Source of the DNA: Caviibacter sp963550915
Lineage (GTDB): Bacteria; Fusobacteriota; Fusobacteriia; Fusobacteriales; Leptotrichiaceae
Length of the DNA stretch: 64,000 nt
Assembly: GCA_963550915.1 (NCBI GenBank)
Contig: CAUVEB010000004.1
Location: 57,182 to 121,181 of the forward strand
Reading direction: 5' to 3'
Shown here one piece after another: positions 1-9,474 of this stretch. How positions within the stretch are numbered: position 1 is the stretch's first letter; every line of letters starts with the position of its first letter. The position numbers and the translations under genes were made by a program. Below the pieces are notes generated by a model that saw nothing but the letters and a program-made list of their open reading frames with translations, made no database searches and was not told the DNA's origin.

Positions 1-77
1 GCTCTTAGTGGATCTCCTGGTAATAATACTACTTCTGCTATATCTCCTTTATTTGCCCCAATATGTGGTGTTGCCAT
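1..77 (-). CDS. deoD: Purine nucleoside phosphorylase, N-terminus only
   Basis: The first 25 codons are visible; the gene runs off the left edge. They read MATPHIGANKGDIAEVVLLP then GDPLRA, the hallmark N-terminus of the hexameric bacterial DeoD family, which cleaves purine (deoxy)nucleosides with phosphate to base plus (deoxy)ribose-1-phosphate. The start ATG overlaps the last base of the deoC stop (TAATG). A GGAGAGGG ribosome site lies within the deoC 3' end, so the two genes are translationally coupled. Confidence 0.9.
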   Translation of the reverse strand, partial: MATPHIGANKGDIAEVVLLPGDPLR

Positions 78-736
78 TAATATCCCTCTCCCTCTTCATT
101 ATTAATAATTGCAATTCCCGATGATGTTCCAAGTCTACTTGCTCCTAATTCTATATATTTCTTAGCAACTTCGTATGATTTAACTCCACCAGATGCTTTA
201 ACTAAAGCATTATCTCCTACTACTTTTTTCATAAGTGCTACATCTTCATATGTTGCTCCACCAGTTCCAAATCCTGTTGAAGTCTTAACAAAATCTGCTT
301 TTGCATTTAGTGATAATTCACATGCTTTTACTTTTTCTTCTTCTGTTAAATAACAAGTTTCTATTATAACTTTAAGTACATTTGAACCTATAGCCTTTTT
401 TATAGCTCTTATTTCATTTTCAACATACTCAAATTCTCCTGCTTTTAACATTCCTACATTGATTACCATGTCAATTTCACTAGCACCATCTGCTATAGCT
501 TTTGATGCTTCGTAAACTTTTACACTTGTATCCATAGCACCAAGTGGGAATCCAACTACAGCCGCAACTTTAACACTAGTGTTTTCAAGTAATTCTTTAC
601 ATTTTGCAACATAACAACCATTTACACAAACTGAATAAAAATCATATGTTTTAGCTTCGTTACATAGTTTTTCAATATCAGCAGGTGTTGTCATTGCTTT
701 TAGTACTGTATGGTCTATATATTTACTAATTTTCAT
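77..736 (-). CDS. deoC: Deoxyribose-phosphate aldolase
   Basis: 219 aa, full length for the DeoC family (class I aldolase, TIM barrel). It splits 2-deoxyribose-5-phosphate into glyceraldehyde-3-phosphate and acetaldehyde, the last step of deoxynucleoside catabolism. The N-terminus YIDHTVLKA, the central EIDMVINVG, the Schiff-base lysine context DFVKTSTGF and the C-terminal KASGGVKSYE are all present. It sits 17 nt after deoA and overlaps deoD by one base, so deoA-deoC-deoD form one unit downstream of a nucleoside transporter. Confidence 0.96.
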   Translation of the reverse strand: MKISKYIDHTVLKAMTTPADIEKLCNEAKTYDFYSVCVNGCYVAKCKELLENTSVKVAAVVGFPLGAMDTSVKVYEASKAIADGASEIDMVINVGMLKAGEFEYVENEIRAIKKAIGSNVLKVIIETCYLTEEEKVKACELSLNAKADFVKTSTGFGTGGATYEDVALMKKVVGDNALVKASGGVKSYEVAKKYIELGASRLGTSSGIAIINNEEGEGY

Positions 737-753
737 TTTATTACTCCTTTTCT

Positions 754-2058
754 TTATTCTATTATCTCCAATATTGCTTTTGGTTTTTCAACTTTTGTAT
801 CTCCAATTATATATGCATCTAGTATAAAATCAATTGACTGTTTTAAATTAGTATCATCATTATATGATATAATAGCTAATACTTCATCTTTTTCAACTTT
901 ATCTGATACTTTTTTTAGCACTTTTAATCCTACACTATGATCTATAACAGAATCTTTAGTGGCACGACCTGCTCCTACAACCATGGCAGCCTTACCAATT
1001 TCTTCTGTTTTAATCTTATGCACATAACCTGATTTATTACTTTTTACTTCATAAGTGTATTTTGCACTAGGAAGTAATGAATAATCATTTACAAGCTCAG
1101 GATTTCCTCCGCTTTCTTTTATAAACTCAGCTAATTTTTCTAATGCTTTACCATTTTCTATGACTTGGTCTATAATTTTTTCAGCATCTTTTATATCCTT
1201 AACTTCAGCTTTTGATTTTAATGCAAGTCCTACAATAGTGTATACAACTTCTTTTAAATCTTGTGGGAAATTACCCTTTAAAGCTTCTATACCCTCAATT
1301 ACTTCATTTGCATTCCCTATATTATACCCTAAAGGTTCATCCATATTTGATAGTACAACTTTTACTTTTCTATTTGCACCACGACCTATTGCAACCATTC
1401 TATTAGCAAGCTCTTTTGCCTGTTTTATATCTTTCATAAAAGCACCGTCTCCAACTTTTACATCAAGTATAATAACATTTGAGTCAATTGCTAACTTTTT
1501 ACTCATTATACTACTTGCAATAAGTGGTATTGAAGGTACTGTAGCACTTACATCTCTTAGCGAGTATAATTTCTTATCTAGTGGAACTATATTATCACTA
1601 TAACCCATAAGACCTATACCTGTCTTATTTGCAATAGAAATTAATTCTTCTTTTGTATTTGAAAAATTAAAACCACTTATTGATTCAAATTTATCAATTG
1701 TACCTCCAGTATGACCAAGTCCCTTACCTGATAATTTAGCTGTTCCCATACCAAGTGATGCAATTATTGGAGCTAAAACTATAGTAACTTTATCTCCTAC
1801 TCCACCTGTACTGTGTTTATCAACTAAAAATCTATCTAAATTTTCAAATTTAATTACATCTCCAGAATCTCTCATTTTTTTTGTGAATTCAATAAGTTCT
1901 TCATCAGTCATACCATTAAAGTATGTTGCCATTAAAAATGCAGATAATTGATAATCTGGAACTATGCCTTTTTGACATTCATCTAACAAATAATCTATTT
2001 CTTCTTTTGTTAATTCAATTCCATCTCTTTTCTTTTGTATAATATCTACTATTCTCAT
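754..2058 (-). CDS. deoA: Pyrimidine-nucleoside (thymidine) phosphorylase
   Basis: About 434 aa from the chosen start. I place the start at the ATG beginning MRIVDIIQKKRDG, because a GGAG lies five bases upstream and this is the usual family N-terminus; an earlier in-frame ATG adds only eight residues and lies in a terminator hairpin. The glycine-rich DKHSTGGVGDK phosphate/nucleoside-binding motif and KLSGKGLGHTGGT are intact, as in the nucleoside phosphorylase/AnPRT fold. The enzyme phosphorolyses thymidine, uridine or deoxyuridine to base and pentose-1-phosphate. Whether it is strictly thymidine-specific (deoA) or broad (pdp) cannot be read from sequence. Confidence 0.93.
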   Translation of the reverse strand: MRIVDIIQKKRDGIELTKEEIDYLLDECQKGIVPDYQLSAFLMATYFNGMTDEELIEFTKKMRDSGDVIKFENLDRFLVDKHSTGGVGDKVTIVLAPIIASLGMGTAKLSGKGLGHTGGTIDKFESISGFNFSNTKEELISIANKTGIGLMGYSDNIVPLDKKLYSLRDVSATVPSIPLIASSIMSKKLAIDSNVIILDVKVGDGAFMKDIKQAKELANRMVAIGRGANRKVKVVLSNMDEPLGYNIGNANEVIEGIEALKGNFPQDLKEVVYTIVGLALKSKAEVKDIKDAEKIIDQVIENGKALEKLAEFIKESGGNPELVNDYSLLPSAKYTYEVKSNKSGYVHKIKTEEIGKAAMVVGAGRATKDSVIDHSVGLKVLKKVSDKVEKDEVLAIISYNDDTNLKQSIDFILDAYIIGDTKVEKPKAILEIIE

Positions 2059-2069
2059 TGTTACTCCAT

Positions 2070-2103
2070 TTCTAAAAAACAAAAACAGGCAACACCTGTT
2101 TTC
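2070..2103 (-). terminator. Intra-operon hairpin between bmp and deoA
   Basis: The sequence AAAACAGG - 5-nt loop - CCTGTTTT (2082-2102) forms an eight-pair stem followed on the minus strand by TGTTTTTTAG. It lies just after the binding-protein gene and just before deoA. No room is left for a deoA promoter after it, so it probably acts as a partial terminator or mRNA stabiliser that sets transporter versus catabolic gene levels. Confidence 0.65.
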
Positions 2104-2122
2104 ATTTTTTAGTTACTTTTTC

Positions 2123-3139
2123 TTATTTAGGAACTTCTTCACTTACAACAATCTTACCTTCAACAATATCTTTTGTTATTTCTTTAATCTTGTCGATGTT
2201 TTCTTGTCCAATTATATCTTTAGTGAATTCAAATTCAGTTGTTCCAACACCGTCTTCTTTAATTCCATATAAATGTATTCCAAATGCAAAGTTACCTTCT
2301 AAAACTTCTTTAACTGTTGAGAATACAGCTTTGTCAACATTTTTAATCATTGATGTTAAAACTGTTCCTTTTTCAACACCGTCTTGGTTAGAGTCTACAC
2401 CAATTGCATATACATTGTTTTCTTTTGCAGCTTGGAATACTCCTGAACCAGAAGCACCTGATGCGTGATATATAATGTCAGCACCTTTTTTGATTAATGT
2501 TTCAGTTAGTGCTTTTGCAGCAACTGGGTCGTTGAATGGGTTTGAACCATTAACGAAAACTGATAAAATGTTGATATTTGGATTTATGTATTTAGCACCT
2601 TGAATATAACCAGCTTGGAATCTAGTTATAACTGGAGCTTCTACTCCACCTACAAATCCAATTGTACCTGTTTTAGTCATTAATGCAGATAATGCACCAC
2701 ATAAGAATGAACCTTCTTGTTCTTTGAACACTAATGAAGAAACATTTGGTAAGTCAGTTACCACTTCATCAATTAAAGCAAATTTTTGTTCTGGGAACTC
2801 TTTTGCTACTGCAACTAGTGAATCCTTCATTGAGAACCCAACTGCAATTATTAATTCATATTCACCTTTTTCAGCATAGTTTGATAATTGATTTTGTGCT
2901 TCTGCTGATGGATCTTTTGGTTCATAGTAATCATATTGAATACCTAATTTTTCTACTGCTTCCATTAATCCTCTATTTGCTGAGTCATTAAATGATTTAT
3001 CTCCTAAACCTCCAGTAGAATATACTATTGCTATTTTCTTAGCTTTTCCTTCAGGTTTCATAGCATCTGTTTTTGAACCACATGAAACTAATAACATCAT
3101 TGTAATAATTGCACCAATTAATGATACGATTCTTTTCAT
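2123..3139 (-). CDS. BMP-family nucleoside-binding lipoprotein
   Basis: 338 aa. The N-terminus is a lipoprotein signal (hydrophobic stretch then LLVSCGS, Cys at about 20). The body matches the BMP/PnrA (TmpC, Med) substrate-binding family: VYSTGGLGDKSFNDSA near the mature start, VGFSMKDSL, and IYHASGASGSGVFQAAKE. Characterised members bind purine nucleosides and feed an ABC importer. The downstream deo genes and the upstream permeases and ATPase make nucleoside uptake the clear role. Ribosome site AGGAGG upstream of the ATG. Confidence 0.93.
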   Translation of the reverse strand: MKRIVSLIGAIITMMLLVSCGSKTDAMKPEGKAKKIAIVYSTGGLGDKSFNDSANRGLMEAVEKLGIQYDYYEPKDPSAEAQNQLSNYAEKGEYELIIAVGFSMKDSLVAVAKEFPEQKFALIDEVVTDLPNVSSLVFKEQEGSFLCGALSALMTKTGTIGFVGGVEAPVITRFQAGYIQGAKYINPNINILSVFVNGSNPFNDPVAAKALTETLIKKGADIIYHASGASGSGVFQAAKENNVYAIGVDSNQDGVEKGTVLTSMIKNVDKAVFSTVKEVLEGNFAFGIHLYGIKEDGVGTTEFEFTKDIIGQENIDKIKEITKDIVEGKIVVSEEVPK

Positions 3140-3188
3140 TAAACTTTCCTCCTAAATAATTTATATATACTCGTCTTTAGTATACTAC

Positions 3189-3217
3189 ATTATACCTCAT
3201 TTTTTTAAAAATGTGTA
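3189..3217 (-). promoter_or_regulatory. Possible internal promoter for the binding-protein gene
   Basis: The 93-nt gap before the lipoprotein gene contains, on the minus strand, TACACA - 17 nt - TATAAT. A separate promoter would let the binding protein be made in excess over its permeases, as is common for ABC importers. Motif-only evidence in AT-rich DNA. Confidence 0.35.
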
Positions 3218-3232
3218 TTAATTTGAATTTTT

Positions 3233-4096
3233 TTATTTTTCGTAAGGTTTTCCGCCTGCTTTTGGAGCTCTTGCCTTACCTACAAACCCTACTAACACTA
3301 TTAATGTTAATATATATGGAATAGTTGCTAAAAATTGTTGTGGTATAGGTAATGCTGATGCTTTTGCATAATCTGAGAACGCTTGTCCAAATGCAAATAG
3401 TAATGAAGCTAATATTGCTCCTAGTGGATTCCATTTACCAAATATCATTGCAGCAAGTGCCATATATCCTCTACCTGCTGACATGTTGCTTATAAATTGT
3501 TGTAATACTACTGTTGACATATATGCACCACCAAGACCTGCAAACATACCAGATAATATTACTCCATAATATCTATATTTATATACATTAATACCTACAG
3601 TATCTGCTGCAAGTGGATGTTCTCCAACTGCTCTAATTCTAAGTCCAAATACTGTTTTATATACTATAAAATATGTTAATATTGCAATTGCATAAATTGC
3701 TATTAATACATACATTTTGTTAGCTGTTGAACTTGCTGAAGGTGTTGAACCTGCAGATTTAAATAAAGTTTTAATTAAAAATCCTGTTGTTGAAACTGCG
3801 AATAAATTTATTGCAACTCCACTTACAATTTGATTTCCTTTTAAGTGTATACTTGTAACTGCGTGAATAACAGATACTAGTCCACCTACTATTATACCAA
3901 CTACAATACCTAAGTATGGATTACCAGTATATATATTTGTAACTGCTGCTGCAAAAGCACCTGATAACATCATACCCTCAAGCCCTATATTTACAACACC
4001 TGATAGTTCACATAGACAAGCACCTACTGCTGTTATTAGAACTGGTGGAGCTAGAATTATTGTTTGTTTTAATAAAGTCATAATAATTTGTAACAT
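3233..4096 (-). CDS. Nucleoside ABC transporter permease (NupQ/YufQ type)
   Basis: About 287 aa from the ATG that starts MLQIIMTLLKQ. This start is preferred because AAAGGAG lies eight bases upstream; the longer reading has only a charged RRERRR run encoded by that ribosome site. Several hydrophobic helices and the family signature ELSGVVNIGLEGMMLSGAFA and RAVGEHPLAADTVGI mark the branched-chain-like permease family (BPD_transp_2), one of two permeases in nucleoside importers. The start lies one base after the stop of the partner permease. Confidence 0.92.
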   Translation of the reverse strand: MLQIIMTLLKQTIILAPPVLITAVGACLCELSGVVNIGLEGMMLSGAFAAAVTNIYTGNPYLGIVVGIIVGGLVSVIHAVTSIHLKGNQIVSGVAINLFAVSTTGFLIKTLFKSAGSTPSASSTANKMYVLIAIYAIAILTYFIVYKTVFGLRIRAVGEHPLAADTVGINVYKYRYYGVILSGMFAGLGGAYMSTVVLQQFISNMSAGRGYMALAAMIFGKWNPLGAILASLLFAFGQAFSDYAKASALPIPQQFLATIPYILTLIVLVGFVGKARAPKAGGKPYEK

Positions 4097-4097
4097 A

Positions 4098-5171
4098 TTA
4101 ATTCTTCTCCTTTCTCTTCTTAAGTACATACTTAAATAAGTTTTCAGCTGCAACTAATATAATTATTAGTGCTTGTATTATATATACTATTTCTTTGTCT
4201 AATTTATAGTCAATTTGTAGTGTTTGACCACCAATTTCAAGTGCTGCATAGAATATTGATGCAACTATTATACCAAATGGATTATTCTTACCAAGTAGTG
4301 ATACTGCAATTCCAGTAAATCCGAAATCTCCCATTATTGGTTCAGTATAAACATATTGAGTTGAACCTCCTAATATTCTTTCAGCTCCTCCTATACCTGC
4401 TATAGCCCCTGCAATACCCATTGCAATGAATGCTATAATTTTAGGATTTATCCCAGCATTTTCTGCTGCTGTTGGATTATATCCAACTGCCTTTATCTTA
4501 TAACCTAAAGTTGTATTCTTAAAGAAGTAGTAAGCAGCTATACAAGTTGCTATTGCTATTATAAATCCAATATTAAGTGATTGTTTTGTAATTTCTTGAA
4601 ATAAAGTTGGAAGTCTTACACCTTCATATACAGGTACAGTTTGTGTATTTGATGATGCAGGATCTCTAAGTGGTCCTGATAACAAATAATTTTGTATAGG
4701 TGATATTGTATAGTTTAACATTATAGTACTTATAACTTCATTTATTCCAAATACTGATTTTAAAAGTCCAGCTATACCTGCCCATAAAAATCCAAATAAT
4801 GCTGCTACAAATATTGCAACAAATATATTTCCAAAGAAATTATGAAAATATATACCAACTAATGTAGCCCCTATTCCTCCAGCCATCATTTGACCTTGAA
4901 CCCCAATATTAAACATTCCTGCTCTAAATGATATCATTACAGCAAGTGATGAAAATAAAAGAGGTGTTGAGTAAACTAGAGTTTTTGCTAGTCCATTAAA
5001 AGGATATCTATTTGATGTCTGATAAAAAGCTGATTTAACCATACTTGCATATGCCATAAGTGGATTAACTCCTTTTATAGCAATTACTACTGCACCAATT
5101 AAAAGTGCTATGAAAACTGCAAGTAATGATGGAAGAATTGAATACAATCCTTGTTTTATTTTCTTATTCAT
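4098..5171 (-). CDS. Nucleoside ABC transporter permease (NupP/YufP type)
   Basis: 357 aa with about nine hydrophobic helices. The motifs FRAGMFNIGVQGQMMAGGI, NEVISTIMLNY and KAVGYNPTAAENAGIN are those of the first permease of nucleoside (BMP-dependent) importers. It overlaps the end of the ATPase gene by eight bases and abuts the second permease, consistent with a heterodimeric membrane channel. Confidence 0.92.
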   Translation of the reverse strand: MNKKIKQGLYSILPSLLAVFIALLIGAVVIAIKGVNPLMAYASMVKSAFYQTSNRYPFNGLAKTLVYSTPLLFSSLAVMISFRAGMFNIGVQGQMMAGGIGATLVGIYFHNFFGNIFVAIFVAALFGFLWAGIAGLLKSVFGINEVISTIMLNYTISPIQNYLLSGPLRDPASSNTQTVPVYEGVRLPTLFQEITKQSLNIGFIIAIATCIAAYYFFKNTTLGYKIKAVGYNPTAAENAGINPKIIAFIAMGIAGAIAGIGGAERILGGSTQYVYTEPIMGDFGFTGIAVSLLGKNNPFGIIVASIFYAALEIGGQTLQIDYKLDKEIVYIIQALIIILVAAENLFKYVLKKRKEKN

Positions 5172-6684
5172 CTAATTTTCCTCCAGCCATTAATATTCCT
5201 AATTTTTCAGTTGTTGCTTCATCTTTATCTAAAATTCCTACAAATTTACCTGAATACATAACTGCAATTCTATCACTTAGTGCCATTACTTCTGATAATT
5301 CAGCTGATACAACTAAGATAGCTTTTCCTTTTGTTCTTTCATGTAATATTGTATTATGTATCATTTCAATAGCACCTATATCTACACCACGTGTAGGTTG
5401 TGCTGCTATTATAAATTTGTTTTCTTTTTCTAGCTCTCTTGCTACAACTACTTTTTGTTGGTTACCTCCAGATAATCCACCGTATATAACATTAGCGTCT
5501 ACCGGTCTAATATCATATTTTTGAATCATGTTATCTACACTAGTATTTATTTTTTTATGATTTAAAAATCCATTTTTTGCATATGGTTCTATAACACCTA
5601 AATATAGATTTTCTTTTATTGTAAATTCATCAACTGTTGCTCTTTTATGTCTATCTTCAGGTATGTGTGATAATCCTTCATCTCTAATATTTTTAGGACT
5701 TGTATTAATAAGTTCAGTACCATTTATACTATAGCTTCCTGAATTTGCTTTTCTAAGTCCAGCTAATACTTCTATTAATTCTGTTTGCCCGTTTCCTTCA
5801 ACTCCAGCTATACCTAAAATTTCACCACTTCTTATTTCAAAGCTTATATCCTTAACTTTAGGTATACCTAAATCGTTGTCAGCAACTATATTTTTTACTT
5901 CAACTACAGTTTCACCAATTTCAACTGGTTCTTTATTTATATTGAATAGTACTTGTCTACCAACCATCATATTTGCAATTATTTCTTTAGTTGCTTCTGA
6001 TGTCTTAAGTTCTCCAACATCTTTTCCTCTTCTAATAACTGTGATATTATCAGATAAGTCTAATACTTCTTGTAGTTTATGTGAGATGAATATAATTGTT
6101 TTTCCTTCTTTAATTAAATTTCTCATTATACCATAAAGTTCTACTACTTCTTGTGGTGTAAGTACTGCACTTGGTTCATCAAATATTAAAAGTTCTGCAC
6201 CTTTAAATAAGATTTTTAGTATTTCTATTCTTTGTTGTATACCAACTGATAAGTCACCTACTATTGCATCTGGATCAATATTTAAACCATATTTTTCAGA
6301 AACTTCTTTTACACTTGCCCTTGCTGTTTCTAAATCAAATAAAACTCCATTTTTAGTTGGTTCGTATCCTAATACCATATTTTCTGCAACTGTTAATGTA
6401 TCAACCAACATAAAATGTTGATAAACCATTCCTATACCTAAATGGGCTGCAACTGATGGAGATGCTATGTCGACTTTTTCACCTTTATAAAAAATTTCAC
6501 CTGATGTTAGATCATATAGTCCGTTTAAAATTTTCATTAGTGTTGATTTACCAGCACCATTTTCTCCGACTATCGCATGAATTTCACCTGGTCTAATTTT
6601 AAGGTTAATGTCATCATTAGCAACTATTTTACCATTAAAAAATTCTTTTCTTATATTTCTCATTTCCAAAATATAGTTACTCAT
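5164..6684 (-). CDS. Nucleoside ABC transporter ATPase (NupO/YufO type)
   Basis: 506 aa with two tandem nucleotide-binding domains, as in sugar and nucleoside importers. Domain 1 has a full Walker A (GENGAGKST), signature LSVGIQQR and Walker B LLIFDEPSAVL. Domain 2 has a divergent P-loop (GVEGNGQTE) and signature LSGGNQQK, so only one site is likely fully catalytic. The ATG at 6684 is chosen over an in-frame TTG one codon earlier because of the GGAGGG ribosome site. First gene of the salvage operon. Confidence 0.93.
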   Translation of the reverse strand: MSNYILEMRNIRKEFFNGKIVANDDINLKIRPGEIHAIVGENGAGKSTLMKILNGLYDLTSGEIFYKGEKVDIASPSVAAHLGIGMVYQHFMLVDTLTVAENMVLGYEPTKNGVLFDLETARASVKEVSEKYGLNIDPDAIVGDLSVGIQQRIEILKILFKGAELLIFDEPSAVLTPQEVVELYGIMRNLIKEGKTIIFISHKLQEVLDLSDNITVIRRGKDVGELKTSEATKEIIANMMVGRQVLFNINKEPVEIGETVVEVKNIVADNDLGIPKVKDISFEIRSGEILGIAGVEGNGQTELIEVLAGLRKANSGSYSINGTELINTSPKNIRDEGLSHIPEDRHKRATVDEFTIKENLYLGVIEPYAKNGFLNHKKINTSVDNMIQKYDIRPVDANVIYGGLSGGNQQKVVVARELEKENKFIIAAQPTRGVDIGAIEMIHNTILHERTKGKAILVVSAELSEVMALSDRIAVMYSGKFVGILDKDEATTEKLGILMAGGKLDE

Positions 6685-6767
6685 CAAAACTTCCCTCCAA
6701 ATTTATATCATATATGTTAATTATAACTAATTTTTTGATATTTATATATGTTTTTTCATTACTTCTA

Positions 6768-6795
6768 ATTATACCTCAATTTTAAGATTATACAA
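6768..6795 (-). promoter_or_regulatory. Candidate promoter of the nucleoside operon
   Basis: Minus-strand TTGTAT - 16 nt - TATAAT lies about 85 nt upstream of the transporter ATPase gene, in the only gap between uvrC and the operon. The position fits a sigma-70 promoter; the evidence is motif only. Confidence 0.45.
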
Positions 6796-6803
6796 ATAAT
6801 TTT

Positions 6804-8567
6804 TTAAAGTTTTTCAATTAATTCTTTAGCAACTTTAGTTGGCAATATGCTTTCAAGCTCTTCTATACTTGCTTTTTTTATATTTGAAATACTTCCAAAT
6901 TTTAATAATAATTTTTTCTTTCTAACTGAACCTATGCCATTTATTTCATCAAGTGCACTTTTTATATTTCTTTTTGATCTTAATTTTATATGATGAGTTA
7001 TTGCAAATCTATGTACCTCATCTTGAAATGATGTTATAAGTTTAAAAAGCGAGTCATGTTGCTGTAAATCAATAATATTTTTTTCATCACAAAGTCCAAA
7101 AGTTCTATGATTATCATCTTTATACATACCGTATACAGCAATATTTATTTTTTCTTTTTTTAATAATTTTTTTATCTTATTTACATGACCTTTACCACCG
7201 TCAAGTAATATTAAATCCGGCAAATTCTCGTATTTTAGTCTTCTTTGTATCATTTCTTTCATTGAGTTATAGTCATCTTGTCCTACAACTGTTTTTATAT
7301 TGTATTTTTTATATGATTTTGTATCTTTTACACCATTTACAAAAACAACTTGTGTACCTACATTATCATTACCAGATATATTTGATATATCATAGCACTC
7401 TATTTTATATGGTACAGTTTCTAAATTTAGTATTTCTTTTAAAGTTATTAAATTTTTAATAAGATTCTCTTTTTTGTTATAATAATTTTCTTGTTCACTA
7501 ACTAAATTTAAATTAGCTAATTCTAGTAGTCTATAAGCTCTACCTGATTTTTTAGGAAATAATAACTTTATATTAATTTTTTTATCTTCTAAAAACCATT
7601 TTTTTAGTATTGACTCTTTTTCTTTATATTTATAGTCAAGTATTATAGTTTTAGGTGCTGTGATATTATCATAGTATGATAAAATCAGTCTTTCTATTAT
7701 ATTTTCTTCTTCAATTACATTAGGTATTATATTAAAAGATTTATTTATCATCTTACCGTCTCTAATACTCATTACACATAAAAATATATTTTGATTAGAA
7801 TTTGATATAGTAAAAATATCTTCATCATATTGTCTAATATCTTCAATAATTTGATTTTCAATTAATTTTTTTAATGTTGCTATCCTTTCTCTTTCAATAA
7901 TAGCATTTTCAAAATTAAAATTATCACTATACTCATTCATTTTGTGCTCTATATCTTTTAATATACTTGTGTCTTTATTTTCTAAAAAACTAATTAACTT
8001 TTTACAATTTTCTATATATTCATTTTGTGTTTTTTCATCTTTAAAAGCACAAGGAGCATTACATAAATTCATATGGTATTTTAGACATGGTCTAGTACTT
8101 TTTTTGTATACATCTATATTGCAATCCCTTATTTTAAATACTTTCATAAGCATATTAATTACTTTTTTTATACTCATATTTGGATATGGTCCAAAATAGT
8201 ATGCATTATTTTCACTAAATTTATTTGAACTTCTTACAAATGATATCTTAGGAAGTAATTCTTTTGTTATCTTTATATATGGATACGTTTTTTGGTCTTT
8301 TAATAGTATATTGTATTTTGGCTTATATTTTTTTATTAGGTTATTTTCTAAAATAAGTGCTTCTATCTCTGTATTACATAAAAAAAAATCAATATTCACA
8401 ATATTTTTAACTAGCTGTGTTGTTTTCTTGTTATGTACTCTATTAAAATATGAACTGACTCTTTTTTTTAAATTTTTAGCTTTGCCTATGTATATTATTT
8501 TATCATCTTTATTTTTCATTATATATACACCAGCATTTTCTGGTATATTTTTTAATTCAATAGACAT
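6804..8567 (-). CDS. uvrC: UvrABC excinuclease subunit C
   Basis: 587 aa. The N-terminal GIY-YIG nuclease (GVYIMKN...IIYIGKAKNLKKR, residues about 13-40) makes the 3' incision. A UVR motif (NFENAIIERERIATL, about 205-220) contacts UvrB. The RNase-H-like domain (IECYDISNISG, LILLDGGKGHVNK) makes the 5' incision. A C-terminal helix-hairpin-helix pair (INGIGSVRKKKLL, FGSISNIKKA) binds DNA. The start overlaps the rapZ end by 16 nt. Length and domain order are normal for the family. Confidence 0.96.
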   Translation of the reverse strand: MSIELKNIPENAGVYIMKNKDDKIIYIGKAKNLKKRVSSYFNRVHNKKTTQLVKNIVNIDFFLCNTEIEALILENNLIKKYKPKYNILLKDQKTYPYIKITKELLPKISFVRSSNKFSENNAYYFGPYPNMSIKKVINMLMKVFKIRDCNIDVYKKSTRPCLKYHMNLCNAPCAFKDEKTQNEYIENCKKLISFLENKDTSILKDIEHKMNEYSDNFNFENAIIERERIATLKKLIENQIIEDIRQYDEDIFTISNSNQNIFLCVMSIRDGKMINKSFNIIPNVIEEENIIERLILSYYDNITAPKTIILDYKYKEKESILKKWFLEDKKINIKLLFPKKSGRAYRLLELANLNLVSEQENYYNKKENLIKNLITLKEILNLETVPYKIECYDISNISGNDNVGTQVVFVNGVKDTKSYKKYNIKTVVGQDDYNSMKEMIQRRLKYENLPDLILLDGGKGHVNKIKKLLKKEKINIAVYGMYKDDNHRTFGLCDEKNIIDLQQHDSLFKLITSFQDEVHRFAITHHIKLRSKRNIKSALDEINGIGSVRKKKLLLKFGSISNIKKASIEELESILPTKVAKELIEKL

Positions 8568-9409
8568 TTTTTATTTCCAACTTCTCTATGATTTTTACTT
8601 ATCTTATTCTTAAATTTTAAATTTAAATCTTTTTTTAATCTATTTACAAAACTTACTGATCTATGTTGTCCCCCACTACAACCAACTGCTATTTTAAGAT
8701 ATGCCTTACCTTCATCTTCATATTTTGGTATTAAATATGAAATCATGTTATATAACATATCATAATATTCCTTGCTATCATCAAAAGACATTACATAATC
8801 ATACACACTTGTATCATTACCAGTTTTATCTTTTAATTCAGCTATGTAATATGGGTTAGGTAAAAATCTAACATCAAATACTAAATGTGCATCAAGTGGT
8901 ATTCCATTTTTAAATCCAAATGATATAAGTGAAATATCAAGCTTATTAACACTTAATTCAAGCTCTATTTCTAGCTCATTTACAAGTAATTTACTAGTAT
9001 CTATAACTTTATCTGCATATACTTTAAATGGTGATATTAACTTTCTTTCTGCCTCAATATTTTGAAGTAATCCATCATATTTATTAAGAGGATGTTTTCT
9101 TCTAGAAAGTTCATATCTACTGTGTAGAACTTCAGTTCTCGCATCTAAATATATAAGCTTGTAATTTATCTCATTACTTTTTAATGTTTCTAATTGTTTT
9201 GCAAATTCAGTAACTACATTACTATCTCTAATATCAACAACTACTGCTATTTTATCTTTTTCACTGTTTCCTTTGTATATATCACCTATATATCTAAAAA
9301 GTGATATTGGATAATTATCTATACAAAAATATCCACGATCTTCAAAAATGTTTAGTGCCTGACTTTTCCCTGCACCGCTCATACCTGTTATTATTATTAG
9401 TTCTTTCAT
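8552..9409 (-). CDS. rapZ: RapZ/YvcJ-family nucleotide-binding protein
   Basis: 285 aa. N-terminal P-loop GMSGAGKSQ, then DIRDSNV, RKHPLNKYDGLL and the conserved C-terminal CSGGQHRSVSF. This family binds nucleotides; in E. coli it is an RNase E adaptor sensing glucosamine-6-phosphate, while in other phyla the role is less defined (YvcJ in Bacillus). RNase adaptor activity in this organism is therefore an inference from the family. Overlaps uvrC, so likely co-transcribed. Confidence 0.92.
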   Translation of the reverse strand: MKELIIITGMSGAGKSQALNIFEDRGYFCIDNYPISLFRYIGDIYKGNSEKDKIAVVVDIRDSNVVTEFAKQLETLKSNEINYKLIYLDARTEVLHSRYELSRRKHPLNKYDGLLQNIEAERKLISPFKVYADKVIDTSKLLVNELEIELELSVNKLDISLISFGFKNGIPLDAHLVFDVRFLPNPYYIAELKDKTGNDTSVYDYVMSFDDSKEYYDMLYNMISYLIPKYEDEGKAYLKIAVGCSGGQHRSVSFVNRLKKDLNLKFKNKISKNHREVGNKKCLLN

Positions 9410-9474
9410 TTATACCACCATTTTTAGTATACCATAAACTTGATAAAAATGATATAATAATAAAGGTGATTGAA

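Noticed and set aside
1160..1603. 147-codon plus-strand frame opposite deoA
   Set aside because: Antisense of a conserved core gene in AT-rich DNA; no ribosome site and Ser/Phe-rich composition typical of antisense frames.
9453..9458. TATAAT upstream of the YceB-like gene as its -10 box
   Set aside because: Transcription from it would begin inside the ribosome site, and no fair -35 box lies at the right distance.
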